Positions 32,537 to 45,632 of a DNA stretch of 64,000 bases are shown here, one piece after another. The notes below the pieces were generated by a model that worked only from the letters and a program-made list of their open reading frames with translations, was not told the DNA's origin and did no database searches. Position 1 is the first letter of the stretch; every line of letters begins with the position of its first letter. A program made the translations under genes and the position numbers. The DNA is from Owenia fusiformis (Eukaryota > Annelida > Polychaeta > Sabellida > Oweniidae), in NCBI GenBank assembly GCA_903813345.2, contig CAIIXF020000012.1, positions 29,336,684 to 29,400,683 of the forward strand, given 5' to 3'.

Positions 32537-33238
32537 GTGAAAAGAAGGAGGGAAATTAGTGCAACAGATTTTGGACAGTCATATTTTGGATTTTGGCCAT
32601 TTTCTGAGGATTTAAACAATTGCATATGTTAGGCCAATGCATTACCCCCAGGAAAATCACTTCTAGAGATGATAAAATAATTTCGACTTTGAGACAGGGT
32701 AGATGCAAACAACCCACCCACATGTTTTTTCGACCCCTTCTACCCCTGCTTTTTCAATTTTTCTTGCATCAATATGTTGCATTTTGACACATAGTTAACC
32801 ACTTTAAAGGAATAAGTGATTCCTTCAGGGGTTTTAAAGATACCCATTATGAGTGACCAAACTTAGCTGAAAGCAATGGTTTTTCCTATGGGAAAATTAC
32901 ATGGGAAATATTGTTTTCCACTTTATCTAAAAGGAATCATTTATTCCTTTTAAGGGATTATCTGTGTGTCAAAATGCTACATATTAATGCAAGAAAAATT
33001 AAAAAAGCAGGATGGAAGGGGTTGAAAATCAGGAAAACGTTTCAGAAAAAACATGTGGGTGGGTTGTTTGCATCTACCCTGTCTCAAAGTCAAAATTATT
33101 TTATCATCTCTAGAAGTGATTTTCTTGGAGCTAATGCACTCGCCTAACATATGCACCTGTTTAAATCTCCAGGAAATGGCCAAAATCAAACATATGACTG
33201 TCCAAAATCTGTTGCACTAACTTCCCTCCTCCTTTGCC
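32537..33238. mobile_element. Foldback element with about 280-bp arms
   Basis: GAAAAGAAGGAGGGAAATTA at the left is inverted at the right (TAACTTCCCTCCTCCTTTGC). The match continues through AACAGATTTTGGACAGTCAT, CATCTCTAGAAGTGATTTTC and CATGTGGGTGGGTTG-type words to about 32810/32940. The open frames in it are arm sequence read both ways. Confidence 0.65.
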
Positions 33239-33924
33239 AAAAATATCATATTTTACCACTGATTTCAAAAATACCGTTTTTATTTTGACATGTTATCCTA
33301 TGGATATCATGCTAACTATGGAATAATATAGGAATATCCTATGGCTCTGAAAAAATATCACTTATATCCATGAGTGGATATTTATATCTTCGCGAGTGAG
33401 CGCAGCGAATGAGTGAAGATATTGATATCCATGAGTGGATATAAGTGATATTTTTGAAAAACCATAGGATTGTCCGTTTATCCCATTGGGAATTATTATC
33501 CAGCGAACATTGAATAGTCAGATAAATTGCAATGGAAATTCCATTTCGTCTGAGATTTTGATTGCGATAATTCAACGAACGTCATATACGTGACGTAACA
33601 GAGTGGTTTGTATTTAATGCGAACGCCGTAAAAACAAGATCCCAAAAAATATGAATATATAATAAATATATAAACAATCGTTTTGCTGAATGAATAAAAA
33701 AATTGAAAAAATCAAAACCATCGAATATCACTTTTGAAACCATCGAATATCACTTTTGAAACCATCGAATATCACCTTTCAAAAAGTGATATTCGATGGT
33801 TTCAAAAGTGATATTCGATGATTTGGGAATTGTTTGCTAAAATATGATATCTTCATCCACGTATCAATTATATCTTCACGTGATATTCGATCTATATCCT
33901 TGTAACCATGGGATAAATAAGGGT

Positions 33925-34070
33925 TATGTACTGGGAGGTTTTGGATATGGGGTTTTTCCAGAGTGAGATATGCATATCTACCTGAGGGACCGTAGGGACA
34001 GAAAGTAGATGTGCATATCTCACGAGGGATGAACCCAATATCAAAACCGACCGTACATAACTGCTTTATC
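33925..34070. repeat. Palindrome, copy 4 (diverged)
   Basis: GGGAGGTTTTGGATATGGGG and the inverse end CCAATATCAAAACCGACCG keep the outline of the family, but the stem words have changed to GAGATATGCATATCTAC and the centre differs. Confidence 0.55.
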
Positions 34071-34309
34071 CTATACCAAGTAGAGTTTTCGGTAGTACAA
34101 GGTGTAAAAAATAAACAAATCATTCATATGCAAAGTCATTTTATTGCATTTCCACTTTTTGGAAGCGGGAAGATACGCCCCGAAGCGGGAAGATATGCAC
34201 CGAAGCGGGAGATATGACGGGAGATATGGAGGTTCTTGATATGGAAACCTCAAAATCAGGATACGGGATATATGTTACCAACTTATCTCCCTAAAACCCT
34301 ACTTGGCAT

Positions 34310-35180
34310 AGGATAAATCAAGATAATTTCTACTTGCATCTAGTCTATTCCACATGTTTGGGAAAAGTGTACAGGAAAATCTCCATGTTCAATTACTCAG
34401 ATGCGAGTAGGTAGTTACCAGTTTCGCCACCAGGTGGCTGATTCGGGGGAAATAACATGGCAGGGTATTACAAAATTCCCTTAAACTTGAATGTGCATCA
34501 GTTTTATTGGTTCACTTTTGAAATTACCCTTATGTATGTGATAGTTATACAAATTAAAATATGTCCAGTAAAAGAAAATATTATCTGCCCAACACAAGAA
34601 ACGATATTTCGCTTTTTGTAGTTTTACAACATGGGGTCTATGGGGAATCTCCCCGACCTAGAAATCACATTGTCAAAGAAAATTAAATTTTCAAAGTTGA
34701 TAAACTATTTTCAAAACCACATTTTTAGATGAAATTTTATATGTAGATTCCAAATATGACACCAGTTTGACAGAATTGTGAATTTTTAATGACGTAAATC
34801 AAGATTATTTCTACTCGCATCTAGGATATTGATGTATGATCAATATATACGAATCGAATATCGTGTGCATTACAATATCCACATTGAAACATTTTTGGCC
34901 TGCAATGGGCGTATAATGAATTAGAATATGAGGCCGTGTTATCATTCTAATGTAAAGTCATTGTATTTACTGTGGTATTGGGTTCCAAGTTAATATCAGA
35001 TTCAATGCAAATTAATCATCTAATATCAGATGCGCGATCAGTCCAATAATCTAATTTCAGGTCATCAGTTCGATATCTAGCACTTGTTCTAACGACACGG
35101 TATTACTAGGCTATCATATTATAAATACACACACATATAAAACAATCAAACTGGTACACGATATAAGCACGACTGCTCTT
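34310..35180. other. Non-coding right part of the 7.3-kb element
   Basis: AT-rich with no gene-like feature. The sequence TCTACTCGCATCTAG is repeated at about 34330 and 34810. Confidence 0.4.
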
Positions 35181-35777
35181 TCAATTGAGTATAAATGTTG
35201 ATAAACTTACCCGGAAGCCAAGACATACACGTTTAGACGATGCTATTTTCAGTTCAGTGTAAGAGTAAATGCCCGGATATCGAGGCTTTTTCGTGTAAAG
35301 TTTTAACCAAGCATCTAAAATCGGGTTATATTGCGTGTAGAATTTATCGATATCAGGGCCGCTACATGCCAGTGACCTTAACGCGCAACGAAATGGACTA
35401 TAACTGCCTAAAGGAAAAATACGACTTCTCATATAGATGTCACACGTTTATAACATCCAATAAAATATTAAAAGGTTAAATATTTATAGTATAAGTAGTA
35501 TACGTTTTACCAGTACATTCACATTTACACAGTCTATATGAGTTTTACTAATAACTTATATGAGAATTGATTGTTGTATCAGGGACCGAAAGCCTTTTCT
35601 GGGTCACCACGAATGGCATGATTTCCTCGAGTCTCTTCAGTTTCAATGCAACCATACTATGACCGATTCGTGTCGTTCCACTAGACAATCAGATGATTGA
35701 GAAAGATTCCATGAATAAAATTATGTTTCTGACTCAAATAATGAAGCATAGCGAAACATTTGCGTTCGGTAACACCC

Positions 35778-36258
35778 CAGTCACATTTGTCACACGGCGG
35801 CCGCAAGTCGACCGCAGATCAATTAAATCGGTGAATTGCTGCGGCGAGCGTAGAAAAACTACGCTCGCCTTGCGGCCTCCGTACGGCGAATGCAGATTTT
35901 TACAGGCCGCAGGGAAGGCGTAGAAATTATGACTCGGAGTTATAATATTTGTTCATTTCTGAGGTCCCCGTAGAAATCAACTGGCTCAACAAGATTGAAT
36001 CATTATCTGTCAATGTTTCACGATCACTTTTCATTTGATAGTACATCCTAGCACTATGAATAACATTTATAAATTGTCCCGATGTAAATAAAATGAAAAA
36101 AGTATTATTTATCAACAGAAATTTAAAATTCACCGCGGTGCGGCTGCCGTGGGAAATGTGACTGCAAAAGTATGAGAGCGCAGAAATTCTACGGCGAGCG
36201 TAGAAGAGCTACTGGCCGCAGAAATGATAGACCGCGCGGTGGCCGTGGGAAATGTGTT
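35778..36258. mobile_element. GC-rich CACATTT-type inverted-repeat element, unit B only
   Basis: Inserted between TGCGTTCGGT and TTAGCGACAC, which are adjacent in unit C (about 45420). Its ends are CAGTCACATTTGTCACACGG on the left and GTGGCCGTGGGAAATGTG on the right. It contains two internal CACATTT-ended segments, so it may be two nested copies. Confidence 0.55.
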
Positions 36259-36467
36259 AGCGACACTTTTGGTAGTATACAGGTTTAACTGTACAACATC
36301 TTCGACTTCCAAGGTGTTGTAAAAGAGCAAGTGAAACCTTGTAAATCAAGATGCTACATACAATGTGTCCATAAAGTATTTTTATAATTTCAATACAAAG
36401 TCTATGTAAAGTGTATACACGAGTGGAGTCCTGTTAATGGAAACATGCTAGAAATGAAGCTTTTAAG

Positions 36468-37580
36468 CTAGAGGGTATTGCACTCTAAAATAACACCCTC
36501 ATTTTCTCTACAGTACTTGATAGAATACAGTTCACCTCCCCAACATTCGACAATTAGATTACATTGCTTATCTAAGGAGACATTCATTGGTTCTTTGATG
36601 CCATCTTTCTCATCGACGAGCAGCTTCTTGAACTTTCCAGTCGAGCTGAGAAGATGAACTGTATTATTGGCGGAACTAGCTACAATAATGTTCCCAAACG
36701 GATCTTTGCATAACCCCCTTGGAGTAAGATTTTGCGCGTCATATTTGAAGAGTATGTCGCCTTTCTGGGTATAACCGACAACGATGCTATCTTTGTAGTA
36801 GGAAATGACAACTATCTTACTGGAAGTGATTGCCATCCAGGGCATTTTACCACCACTCCTTACATTACACGTGGCCTTTGTAGTATTTGTAGTGAGATCG
36901 ATGAATAGTAACGTGTATGCTGGTTGACACCCCTGTAAGACTGCCAACTCTTGTGCTGGAGCTGCTGCTACACATTGTACTGGAGCCTCCACACAATCTA
37001 CGGACCCAACTTTGATACCTTGATGGCTCATTGTGCTTATGGTGCCGAGTTTTCGATCCACTGCTAGGATTTCATTTCCAATGGATGTGAGCCGTACACA
37101 TTCTATGTCAATGTGCTTTTTCACTGTGAGTGTGTCGGCGTCTACTATGTTAATACCTTTCTTACCATGCGCTGTGACTAGGTTTCTGTTTGCTAAGACA
37201 GTCATGGATTCTAAAGCAATGGAAGTGTTACCTTGCATCTGTATCTAGCCACGTTCCTTGACATCACTCGAGTGTTCTGTGACACCACGATGGCAGAGAT
37301 CCTTCTCTGGTGCCTTATTCTGGTTCAAAGCTTCCAGTAAATTCATTATTTTAAAATTGGTCTTCAAATTTTGGGCTCCACCTCCAGGCATGTCGAATGG
37401 TGTTTTGCATTCTGGACATGGACACTGCACCTTTCCCCGGGTCTTCCCCCAATTATTCAGGCAGTCACAACAAATGGTGTGGCCACATCCAGGAATCAAC
37501 TTAGGAAGGTTCAGTTGTTCAAGACAAATCGAGCATTCAAGGTGACCCCTTACGACATTTTCCACTCCATCATTTGCCAT
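36468..37580 (-). pseudogene. RING-finger / NHL-like gene, copy B (nonsense mutation)
   Basis: Aligned with intact copy C, this copy is colinear over its full length from the ATG at 37578-37580 but has TAG at 37245-37247 where copy C has AAG (ERG-K-IQ). The RING part (about 111 residues) is upstream of the stop, and the propeller part remains open from 37244 to 36468 in the same frame. A truncated RING-only protein is possible, as is initiation at the methionine just after the stop (37236-37238), but the simplest reading is a recent pseudogene. It is head-to-head with the frameshifted FReD copy B. Confidence 0.8.
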
Positions 37581-38189
37581 ACTGCAACGCCTTGTCACCC
37601 TTGTGCATCAAGTTATCACAAACTGAAATCATAAATCATTTTTCATTGGTTCAACCCAAATATTATGTTTGATAAATTGTTATTTGAACAATTTCAGCCG
37701 TTTCACCCGGTCATATAACTCACCAAAACATATTTCACATGGAAATGACTTTATAATGACAGCACTATCGTTACTTGTATGAAAGTAAAACGAATTGCAC
37801 ACCTTGTTCACAGTAAACAAACTAAAGGATATAAATGATACGAATTCATACAATTTGGCATGTTATCTTGTGTGATCTGTAAATCTGGAGACGCTGTGAA
37901 TTTTTGAAAGATGTTTAAAGGTTTTAACATGTTGGTTAGCATGTATTCAGATTCATTAAGGATATTCTCATTTGCTTAAGTTATCAATTCAGACCTGTGT
38001 GCAATAACAATATTTCATTCCATAACAAAGGTAATATTGACAATATTTTGCCACAGACTTTTGTTATTCCTTTTTCTCAGTAATGGCCCATTACGGAATG
38101 TAAATTATTATAACATTTGGTGATTATGGTCAATTTAAATTTCTTTTCATTTTCTGATTAAACTCAAACTATTTCGTATCATCATAAAC
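37581..38189. promoter_or_regulatory. Shared divergent promoter interval, unit B
   Basis: Homologous to 3049-3718 and 46746-47404 but shorter by a deletion around 37690, where the TTTTTAAACTAAAACTG to AGGAAGAAAAA section of the other two is lost. The FReD-proximal block with TTTTGCCACAGACTTTTG is kept. Confidence 0.45.
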
Positions 38190-41100
38190 ATGCAGTGCTC
38201 CATAGCATACGGTTGTGCAATTCTTTGCCTCAGCTGTTTAATTGCAGTTGAATCTAAAAGGAAGAAGCCTAGTGGTGGCGGTGGCCAGGGTACTGGACAA
38301 GGAGTCACTCGAGCTGAATTTGGGGAGCTGAAAGAAGCAATACAACTCTTGATTGAAAGCAGCGATGCCTTGAAAACGGAACTGAAAGAAGATTCTGCAA
38401 GCATAAGAGATGAGGTGTCAAATCTGAGGGATGACGTGTCTAATCTAAGAGATGGTGAATCTGAAAATATTGCTAGTATCAGAGAAGAGTTGTCCGATGT
38501 CCGTGACAATCTTGTCGAACTGAAAGAATCGATGGCAGAAATGAAGAGCGAAATATCAAATGACAACACTGAGAAAGCTGATACTGAAACGAAGACTAAT
38601 GTACCACTGTTTGACTCAGAAGGTGAGATGTTTACAATGTTTACCTTATAAATATATAATGCCCTGATCACATTTATTCTACGACAACCGTATGGCGGCC
38701 GTAGCTTCCCAAAATCGAGAGAAATATTCAGCATAAAATATAGAAATGAGCAGTACGATGTTTCAATATCGATTTGGTGAAGCTACGGCCGCCGTACGCC
38801 CACCGTAGAGCAAATGTGACCGAGGCTTAAGAAAGTAATTCATCTCCCAGACGTTTTGTTACAAGGTTCTCGTTTTATGCTTTTTCGTTATTCGACGCAG
38901 ATTGTATGTTTGATTATTATGTATTTGCAGTTTGCAACAAGTCCTCCACAATGTTCCAAGAAATTAAAGATCAGCTGAAAGGTTGCCAAAAAGATGCGTT
39001 AACAACCGAAAGTCGTTTCAATGTTCCCGCCAGTTCTGAAGGTAAGAATATTTAGTGCAACATGCATCAATAGTTATTGTGAACAATAGTTATTGTTAAC
39101 GTAAGTTTGTCACGGCGTTGCGGCCTTGGGGTCTAAATTGTCTCAGGCCAATAGGGACGCCGTAGCGTTCCCATGGTCACATACTGTTAACAGTATGTTA
39201 CAGCTCGGTCAGATATGCTAGAATTGCCGCATGGTGTATTCTGAATTTGTTGAGACGGGAAACTTGCGGCGGCCGTATAGCCTTTGAAGTGATGAAACAC
39301 GGTCGTCTTTGGGCGCCCCTGCACTTTGGAACGGCTCTACTGCATGGTCACGCCGTATCTAATTGCTACGACTAACATAAAATCATGAAAATATTTCTCG
39401 CTACTACGGCCTGAGATAAGCAGCGGATGACCCTGAGATCGCCCCAACTATCTCTTGATTTCGGGGAGAGAGGTCTAGGGCGTCGTAGCTTAGTCGTAGA
39501 CTAAATGTGAATGAGATATAAATTAGGCCCATGGCATGGCTTTTTCTTTTCGATAATAAAAACAAAGTATAACAAATTCAAATGGCATAATTTCTTCATT
39601 GACACATTCCAAGCTCTAATTTGTTGTTATTTTATAGCATTCATGTATTTTCAGTTTGTAACAAATCATCAAGGATGTTTGAAGCCATTAAAGAACAACT
39701 AAATAACTTCCGATGCCCGGAAACCACGGAGAATAATGAAGCAAATGGTATTTTTCTTGAATTGTCTTCCTTAAATATGATATAATGTAAAACGCACGAA
39801 TCTTGACTTTAAAATGATATAATTGTTATTTGATTAGTAGGTCGCAAATTAATTAATTAAAACACGTTCCAATAATTAATCAAGATGTGATGAATCATAT
39901 CAAATTTGTGTATTTTATTAAATATTAAATGTAAGAAATGAATATAAAATTTGAACTGAGACGGAGTAAAAGTCGAGCAAACTTAACAGATCTGAAATGT
40001 CCATATTTTTAATGTTTTGTCATGTTGTAGGAAAATTCAACGAGTCCACATCGGGGACAGAATCGTTGAAGGAAGATCTTGAAATGATGATTCGGGAACA
40101 AATGAAGAAACTAGTAGAGACGTGCAGGATAGGATCAGATGATCAAACATATTCAGGTACATATGCACGTATTGGCGTAAACACCTTGAAAATTAGGTCT
40201 ATACAGATAATTTAATATGATGGGAGCGAAATTTCAATTGAACATACTTGGAATGAAATAAAGTCAGAACTGTTGTATTGGGCTTTCTCAGAATATAGGA
40301 ATGGCGAGAAATGTTGTTAGTCATTGAATTTGTTTTAATTGTGTCAACTTTGTTATCTATGTGCTTACGTGGCTTTAAATCTGCATTTTATTCTCAAATG
40401 GCTGGGTGGGTAAAAAATAAATTGGTTTTAATTAACCAATTAATACTTTCATATTACCAGAAAGGTCCTCGCCATTGTTCAAACCAATCAGCAGATGGGG
40501 TAACTTGGTGTAAATCTTCTCATCATTGACTTATTATGTCACAACCAAAAGTCAACTTTTTTGTGGACGGCGTCCAGCGGTTGGTGTTTGGCGGTCAGCG
40601 TCTGTAACAAACGGCATGTGATTTGCCAGTGTCGTGTCATCATTAACTTATATAAATTATCCACTTATACTAAATACTTTGTTATCCGTTTCCAGAATTG
40701 CCTAACAATGTCACATTTCCTGTCGGAGAAGATTGCAACGGGCATTCGGATGGAGTCCATGTAATAACCACCAGGACTGTTAAACGTTTTTTTTGCAAGA
40801 TGTGAAGATGGTTGGCTCATACTTGCACACCGCTTCGATGGAAGTATCGAGTTCAACCTTGAATGGGCTTCATACAGACAGGGTTTCGGCAATATTTTAA
40901 GAGAACACTTTATAGGAATGGACAACATTGTAGCTGTGTTGCAACAGAAGAGGTACAAGGCAAGGTTTGACCTGACAACATGGGAGAATGAGACACGATA
41001 CGCTGAATATAGAACATTTGACATTAATGATGAAAAGGACAAATACCGGTTGAATATTTATGGCTATAGTGGAACAGCAGGTGATTCAATGAAAGGTGCC

Positions 41101-41364
41101 AATCATGACCAATTCTCAACCAAGGATTCTGATAACGATGTTGACAATAGACATTGCGCTGTGGTTTATCAAGGGCCTTATTGGTATGGAAGTGGTTGTG
41201 GTGGTGCATTTGGATCTGTTTTTGGTAAATACATAAAAGGTTCCAAATGCACAGGTGCACATAGTTGTATAACTTGGTATTATTGGCCCGAGAAACTCCC
41301 TGGAGTTACTGCCAATCATTATTACTCTTTTAAAGAGGTAAAGCTCAAAATCCGACCAATTTAA
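38190..41364 (+). pseudogene. Fibrinogen-related gene, copy B (+1 frameshift in FReD exon)
   Basis: Exons 38190-38622, 38931-39041, 39655-39747, 40031-40156 and 40696-41364 have the same borders and phases as copies A and C. The first four are open. In exon 5 a run of eight T (40787-40794) replaces the seven-base GTTTCTT of copy C. This gives a +1 shift and an in-frame TGA at 40803-40805, about 36 codons into the domain. After the shift the rest of the FReD is open to the normal stop. A sequencing or assembly error in the T-run must be excluded. Exon 3 has NFRCPE in place of the NCRRPE of copy A. A small repeat (about 41955-42100) has inserted downstream. Confidence 0.8.
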
Positions 41365-41954
41365 ATGACGTTTTCAGAAAAACAATTTGACATCGTCTAG
41401 TTTCAAATATTCATTTCAAATATTGCAAAACACAAGACTGAACTTTGTATAATTATACAACGTATTTACGTTGGTACACGTAATCCCCGAGTCACACCCA
41501 AGTAGCTCTCATTAAACGTCTTATCCCGTCCTAAAATTCATAAAATGATCTTAAAATAAGATCGGTTTGAAATGTCATAAAACAGTCTTCAATACACGAC
41601 TAGTACTCGACTAAAAACGAGTAAATCTTAATTTTACCACGCATTTATTTTACCACGTTTTACCACGCATTTATTTTGTATTATCATATTATTTTGAACT
41701 TATTTCCACAGCACCATTTGCACAAAGCTTCGAAGCACCTTACCATCCGTGCACGCCGATGAAGTTCGTAAAAAGACTATAAAACGTTGTAATTGGTTCG
41801 TATAGTTTGTAGACAATACAGTTTAAGGCAACAAGTTTGGTGTGACCTCAACTTTATGCTAGTTAATAAACAGTTTTCGATGCATCCTAAAGTCTAGTTT
41901 TTTGTCTTTCATAAAAAATGATTTTTTCTGATACTATGCAGGGTTACAGACTTA

Positions 41955-42100
41955 TATGTATGTATGTATTTATTTATTGAAGTGTCACGCCAATATATAA
42001 AATTACATATTATTAAAAACTACATAAAATCACTGGCCCTGCCGGTGTCGGTATATGAGACACTATGGTGTACAATAATCACTTTTAAGATATTATTATA
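41955..42100. repeat. Small insertion with TGTATGTAT microsatellite, unit B tail
   Basis: Unit A reads ACAGACTTATATATTACC here. Unit B has some 140 additional bases, starting TATGTATGTATTTATTTATTG, between the two halves. This is possibly a SINE tail or a microsatellite-tipped element. Confidence 0.4.
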
Positions 42101-42959
42101 TATTACCGACAACAAAAAGGGCAGTTCCATATTCTTAAAGTATGTCAAGAAGAATCAATATTAGTTTGTGTTTTATACAGCTGCCATTTGTGCTATATAA
42201 CAAAAACTAAAAATGATCCCAAATAGCTTAAAATGTTCTAAATGAATGGTGAGACAGTATAGACATAAATACGGAGAAACAAGATTTTTGTCCGGTACTA
42301 GCCACAAATCGACTACTGACTTTGTAGTCCACTCCATAAATCATTGGAACACTTGTATAGGTGCCCATATCGACCCCTTCCAACTTAGAGCCTGTCTCAA
42401 TGGTACTTGTGCTAAGTTTGGTGACCATAGTTGACAATGTACAGTCCATTTCTGATTTTCAGTTGGGTCGTGCGTCAATATAAGGAAGGAATCAAAACAC
42501 ACACTTGCAATATCACATGAAAAAATACATTAAAAAAAAGTTTGTACATCTTGGATTGTTTGTGGTTTGGCTAATAAAATGTGTTTCCTCTTGTATTTTG
42601 ATGCTTCTCTGACATGTATTAAAAAAATTAATATGGCTTAAACTCCTAAAATTACAAGAGGCCGCGAGTTTTTTAACATAAAACTAATTTAATCTAAAAT
42701 AAATATTATCTTATATTTAAAGTCCCCGTGTAATGTTTGGAAATATGTTTTTATAATTCATTTCCTTTTTGTCATGACTTTAAAAGTTATTTTAGAGATT
42801 TTTTGAAAAAAAAGTTGTCAGCTTTTCATTTCTCAAATATTCAAATTTCCCGCCATTTTTCAAAAAAAAGTTGAAATTTTTTAATCATTAAATATTCCAT
42901 CATACATTTCAAAAAAGATTATATTTTTAACACCTATGCAAAAGATACATGGAGCTGTA

Positions 42960-44650
42960 TTTGACATTCAAAACCAGAATATAATGAATAATAGAAGGAA
43001 TGATACGTTTCATTGGAGTTTACGCACGAATACATACAAGGGGCGTCATTAGAATATTTCAAATGCTGTATATATGGAAATGCTTGCCTAAAACTGCAAA
43101 ATAACTATATGTGCGGAATATGACATATGTTTGTATCGTTTTTTATCTTGTAACAATTACCGCTGGCATTTTGAATGTTGACTAGACATAGTGCTGTACA
43201 ATAAGTGTATTTGTAGGAAGTGGATTCATAATACTAAACTATGCTAAACCCATACTTTTAACTCTGAAAACTATTACCAGATCGATGTAGTCTTAAGTAT
43301 ATGGCATGTTGAATGTCAGATGTTTTTGGATGGGATCTGCTCCAGTGATTTTGCATTTAATCATGAAACGCTCATTATCAGACACCTCAAAACAAACATT
43401 ATCCTCTTTGTGACAAGAGGAAAAATATGAACAATATGTTCTGCCTTACAGCAAAGTAAAGATACATTTCTGGGACGACTTTTTATTCATCTTAAGAATG
43501 ATTTTGGAAAAACAATTAATTCACAAAAATACTAGAAAACGTATCTACATATAATACACAATGACACGCAGTTTAAATAACAGTTAACTGTTTTTTTTGT
43601 TACATATCAATGTCAAAATAAGTAACATTTTCGAAGTGGAACTTACACGCTCCCTGTGCGTTAATAGATTTACTTAAATATATCTTATTGCTTTCGAGTT
43701 TTGCTTCACTGCGCCCACGATTATCTATCTTTGCCTACATGGTTTTGTGCCAACTGCCAACAACATTCTATAAACTGCTTGATGAATCAATTATATGTCT
43801 GATAGAAAACTAGAAATAAATGTAAAATGTATTTTACGTTAAGAAATATGGAATTAAACCCACGTCCTCCATTTGAAACTTAACTGTACCCTGTTTCCCT
43901 TTTAAACGTGGTCACGTGGTAGGGTAGTGTGTATAAGGCATGCATAAATCTTGATATTGTTAGAATATTGAATGTGAATATATTCTTAAACCTCAGAAAA
44001 GGGATAATTCAAAGAAAAGTACACAATTTTGGCAAAGAAATGGTACACTTTTGAAATTGCCTGAAAACATATTCTTTGATTGATTTAATTTCAAAATAAA
44101 TATGGAATCGGTGAGTTAACACTATTACCTCAATAATTTCATAAGAATTTAACACATGTTCATATATTGGATTTATACCTTATTTATAGTGACACTTATA
44201 GGGACAGATTCTTTATGTTTAGAATTTTTTTTCATGGTATGACATCAAATTGTTAGCATACATGCGATGTAGCAAAAGAAAGCAGGTTAACATTGTCAGA
44301 AATGCCTATTCATCATCCTGTTTGGGTGAATTATACTTACTGTTTTTCAAATTCAGTTTGAAATTCTTGAAAGAGTTAAAATTGAATGCTAGTAGTATAA
44401 TACCAGGGATATTATGTCCCAGGCCACGCTCTTGACTTGCACTTAGCCCTTGCACTGATTTTTGCAATATCTAAAACTTGGCCAAGAGCCGATTTTGACC
44501 CACTGTGTAAACGGAAGGATTTCTCATCCAACCATTATCACATGTGAATGATAGACATATCATCGGAAAGAGGAGAGATATGGCTTTATGATACATTAAA
44601 TGAAATTGATGTAGGCATCACTAGTTTTGTGATTTTACAAGATAACTACT
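42960..44650. other. Spacer between units B and C
   Basis: AT-rich with no supported gene. 44225-44440 matches 17760-17960 in the A-B spacer, so spacer DNA was part of the amplified unit. Confidence 0.4.
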
Positions 44651-45632
44651 TGTTGCGTTTTTTATACGCCCTGTATTACAGTATAATTATCATGATTGAT
44701 ACATGATTGAGGCATTATGAATGATAAACAATGGATATATGAATGAGGATTTCTCTGGACTAAAAAATAGTCCCAGCAAACAAAATGGTGGACATGAAAT
44801 ATTTAGAATTCACAATAGTTTCAGCTTTATTATACTCTAACAATGCAAGAAGTTCACATTTCCATGCTCCTTTGATGCTCCTTGGTAAGGTAAGATAATT
44901 TGTGGAAATTTTAGAGTCTTACAAATGTGACATCGAAGCACCCCTGCTCCTTGAAGTTTTCACAAATTAACCTCACTTCACAGTTTTCATGTTAGCTTTA
45001 GGGACCCATACACCTACAATTCATAGTTATGAAAAATACGTTTATGTGTGATGTCACTTTGACACGTCTCTTTAGTCAAGAAATGCATTCACATATAAGG
45101 AAAGCAAATTTTAAAACCATGTGTCTTTATCAAAAAAAAATGGCTGCCACAGTCAGTACTCTTGATTTAACGCGCAACGAAATGGACTATAACTGCCTAA
45201 AGGAAATACGACTTCTCATATAGATGTCACACGTTTATAATATCCAATAAGATATCAAAAGGTTAAATATTTATAGTATAAGAAGTATAACAGTTTTACC
45301 AGTACATTCACATTTACACAGCCTATATGAGTTTTACTAATAACTTATATGATAATTGATTGTTGTATTGTTGCATAGCGAAACATCGGCATATAAAGGG
45401 TGATTTATATGTTTTTTGCGTTCGGTTAGCGACACTTTTGGTCGAATATACAGGTTTAACTGTACAACATCTTCGACTTCCAAGTTGTTGTAAAGGAGCA
45501 AGTGAAACCTTGTGAATCAAGATGTTACATGCAATGTGTCCATAAAGCATCTTTATAATTTCAATACAAAGTATATGTAAAGCGTATATACGAATCCTGT
45601 TCATGGAAACATGTTATAATGAAGCTTTTAAG

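Larger units (their letters stand above)
28029..35374. mobile_element. 7,346-bp inverted-repeat element with ACCTTA target duplication
   Basis: The termini CACTGGCATGTAGCG (28029-28043) and CGCTACATGCCAGTG (35360-35374) are exact inverses. ACCTTA occurs on both sides (28023-28028 and 35375-35380). Beyond 15 bp the left end has 9 additional bases before GTCCTG that the right end lacks before GCCCTG. The flanks join up as unit-head sequence (CTTGATTT.. and ..TTAACGCGCAACG), as found uninterrupted in unit C near 45165. The 6-bp duplication and CACTG ends do not match a superfamily I can name. No transposase is visible. The interior is packed with palindromes (30.4-34.3 kb). Confidence 0.72.

Noticed and set aside
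35240-35479. 79-codon frame, partly shared with 45029-45223
   Set aside because: It crosses the right end of the 7.3-kb element into unit-head repeat, so the shared part is non-coding duplicated DNA.
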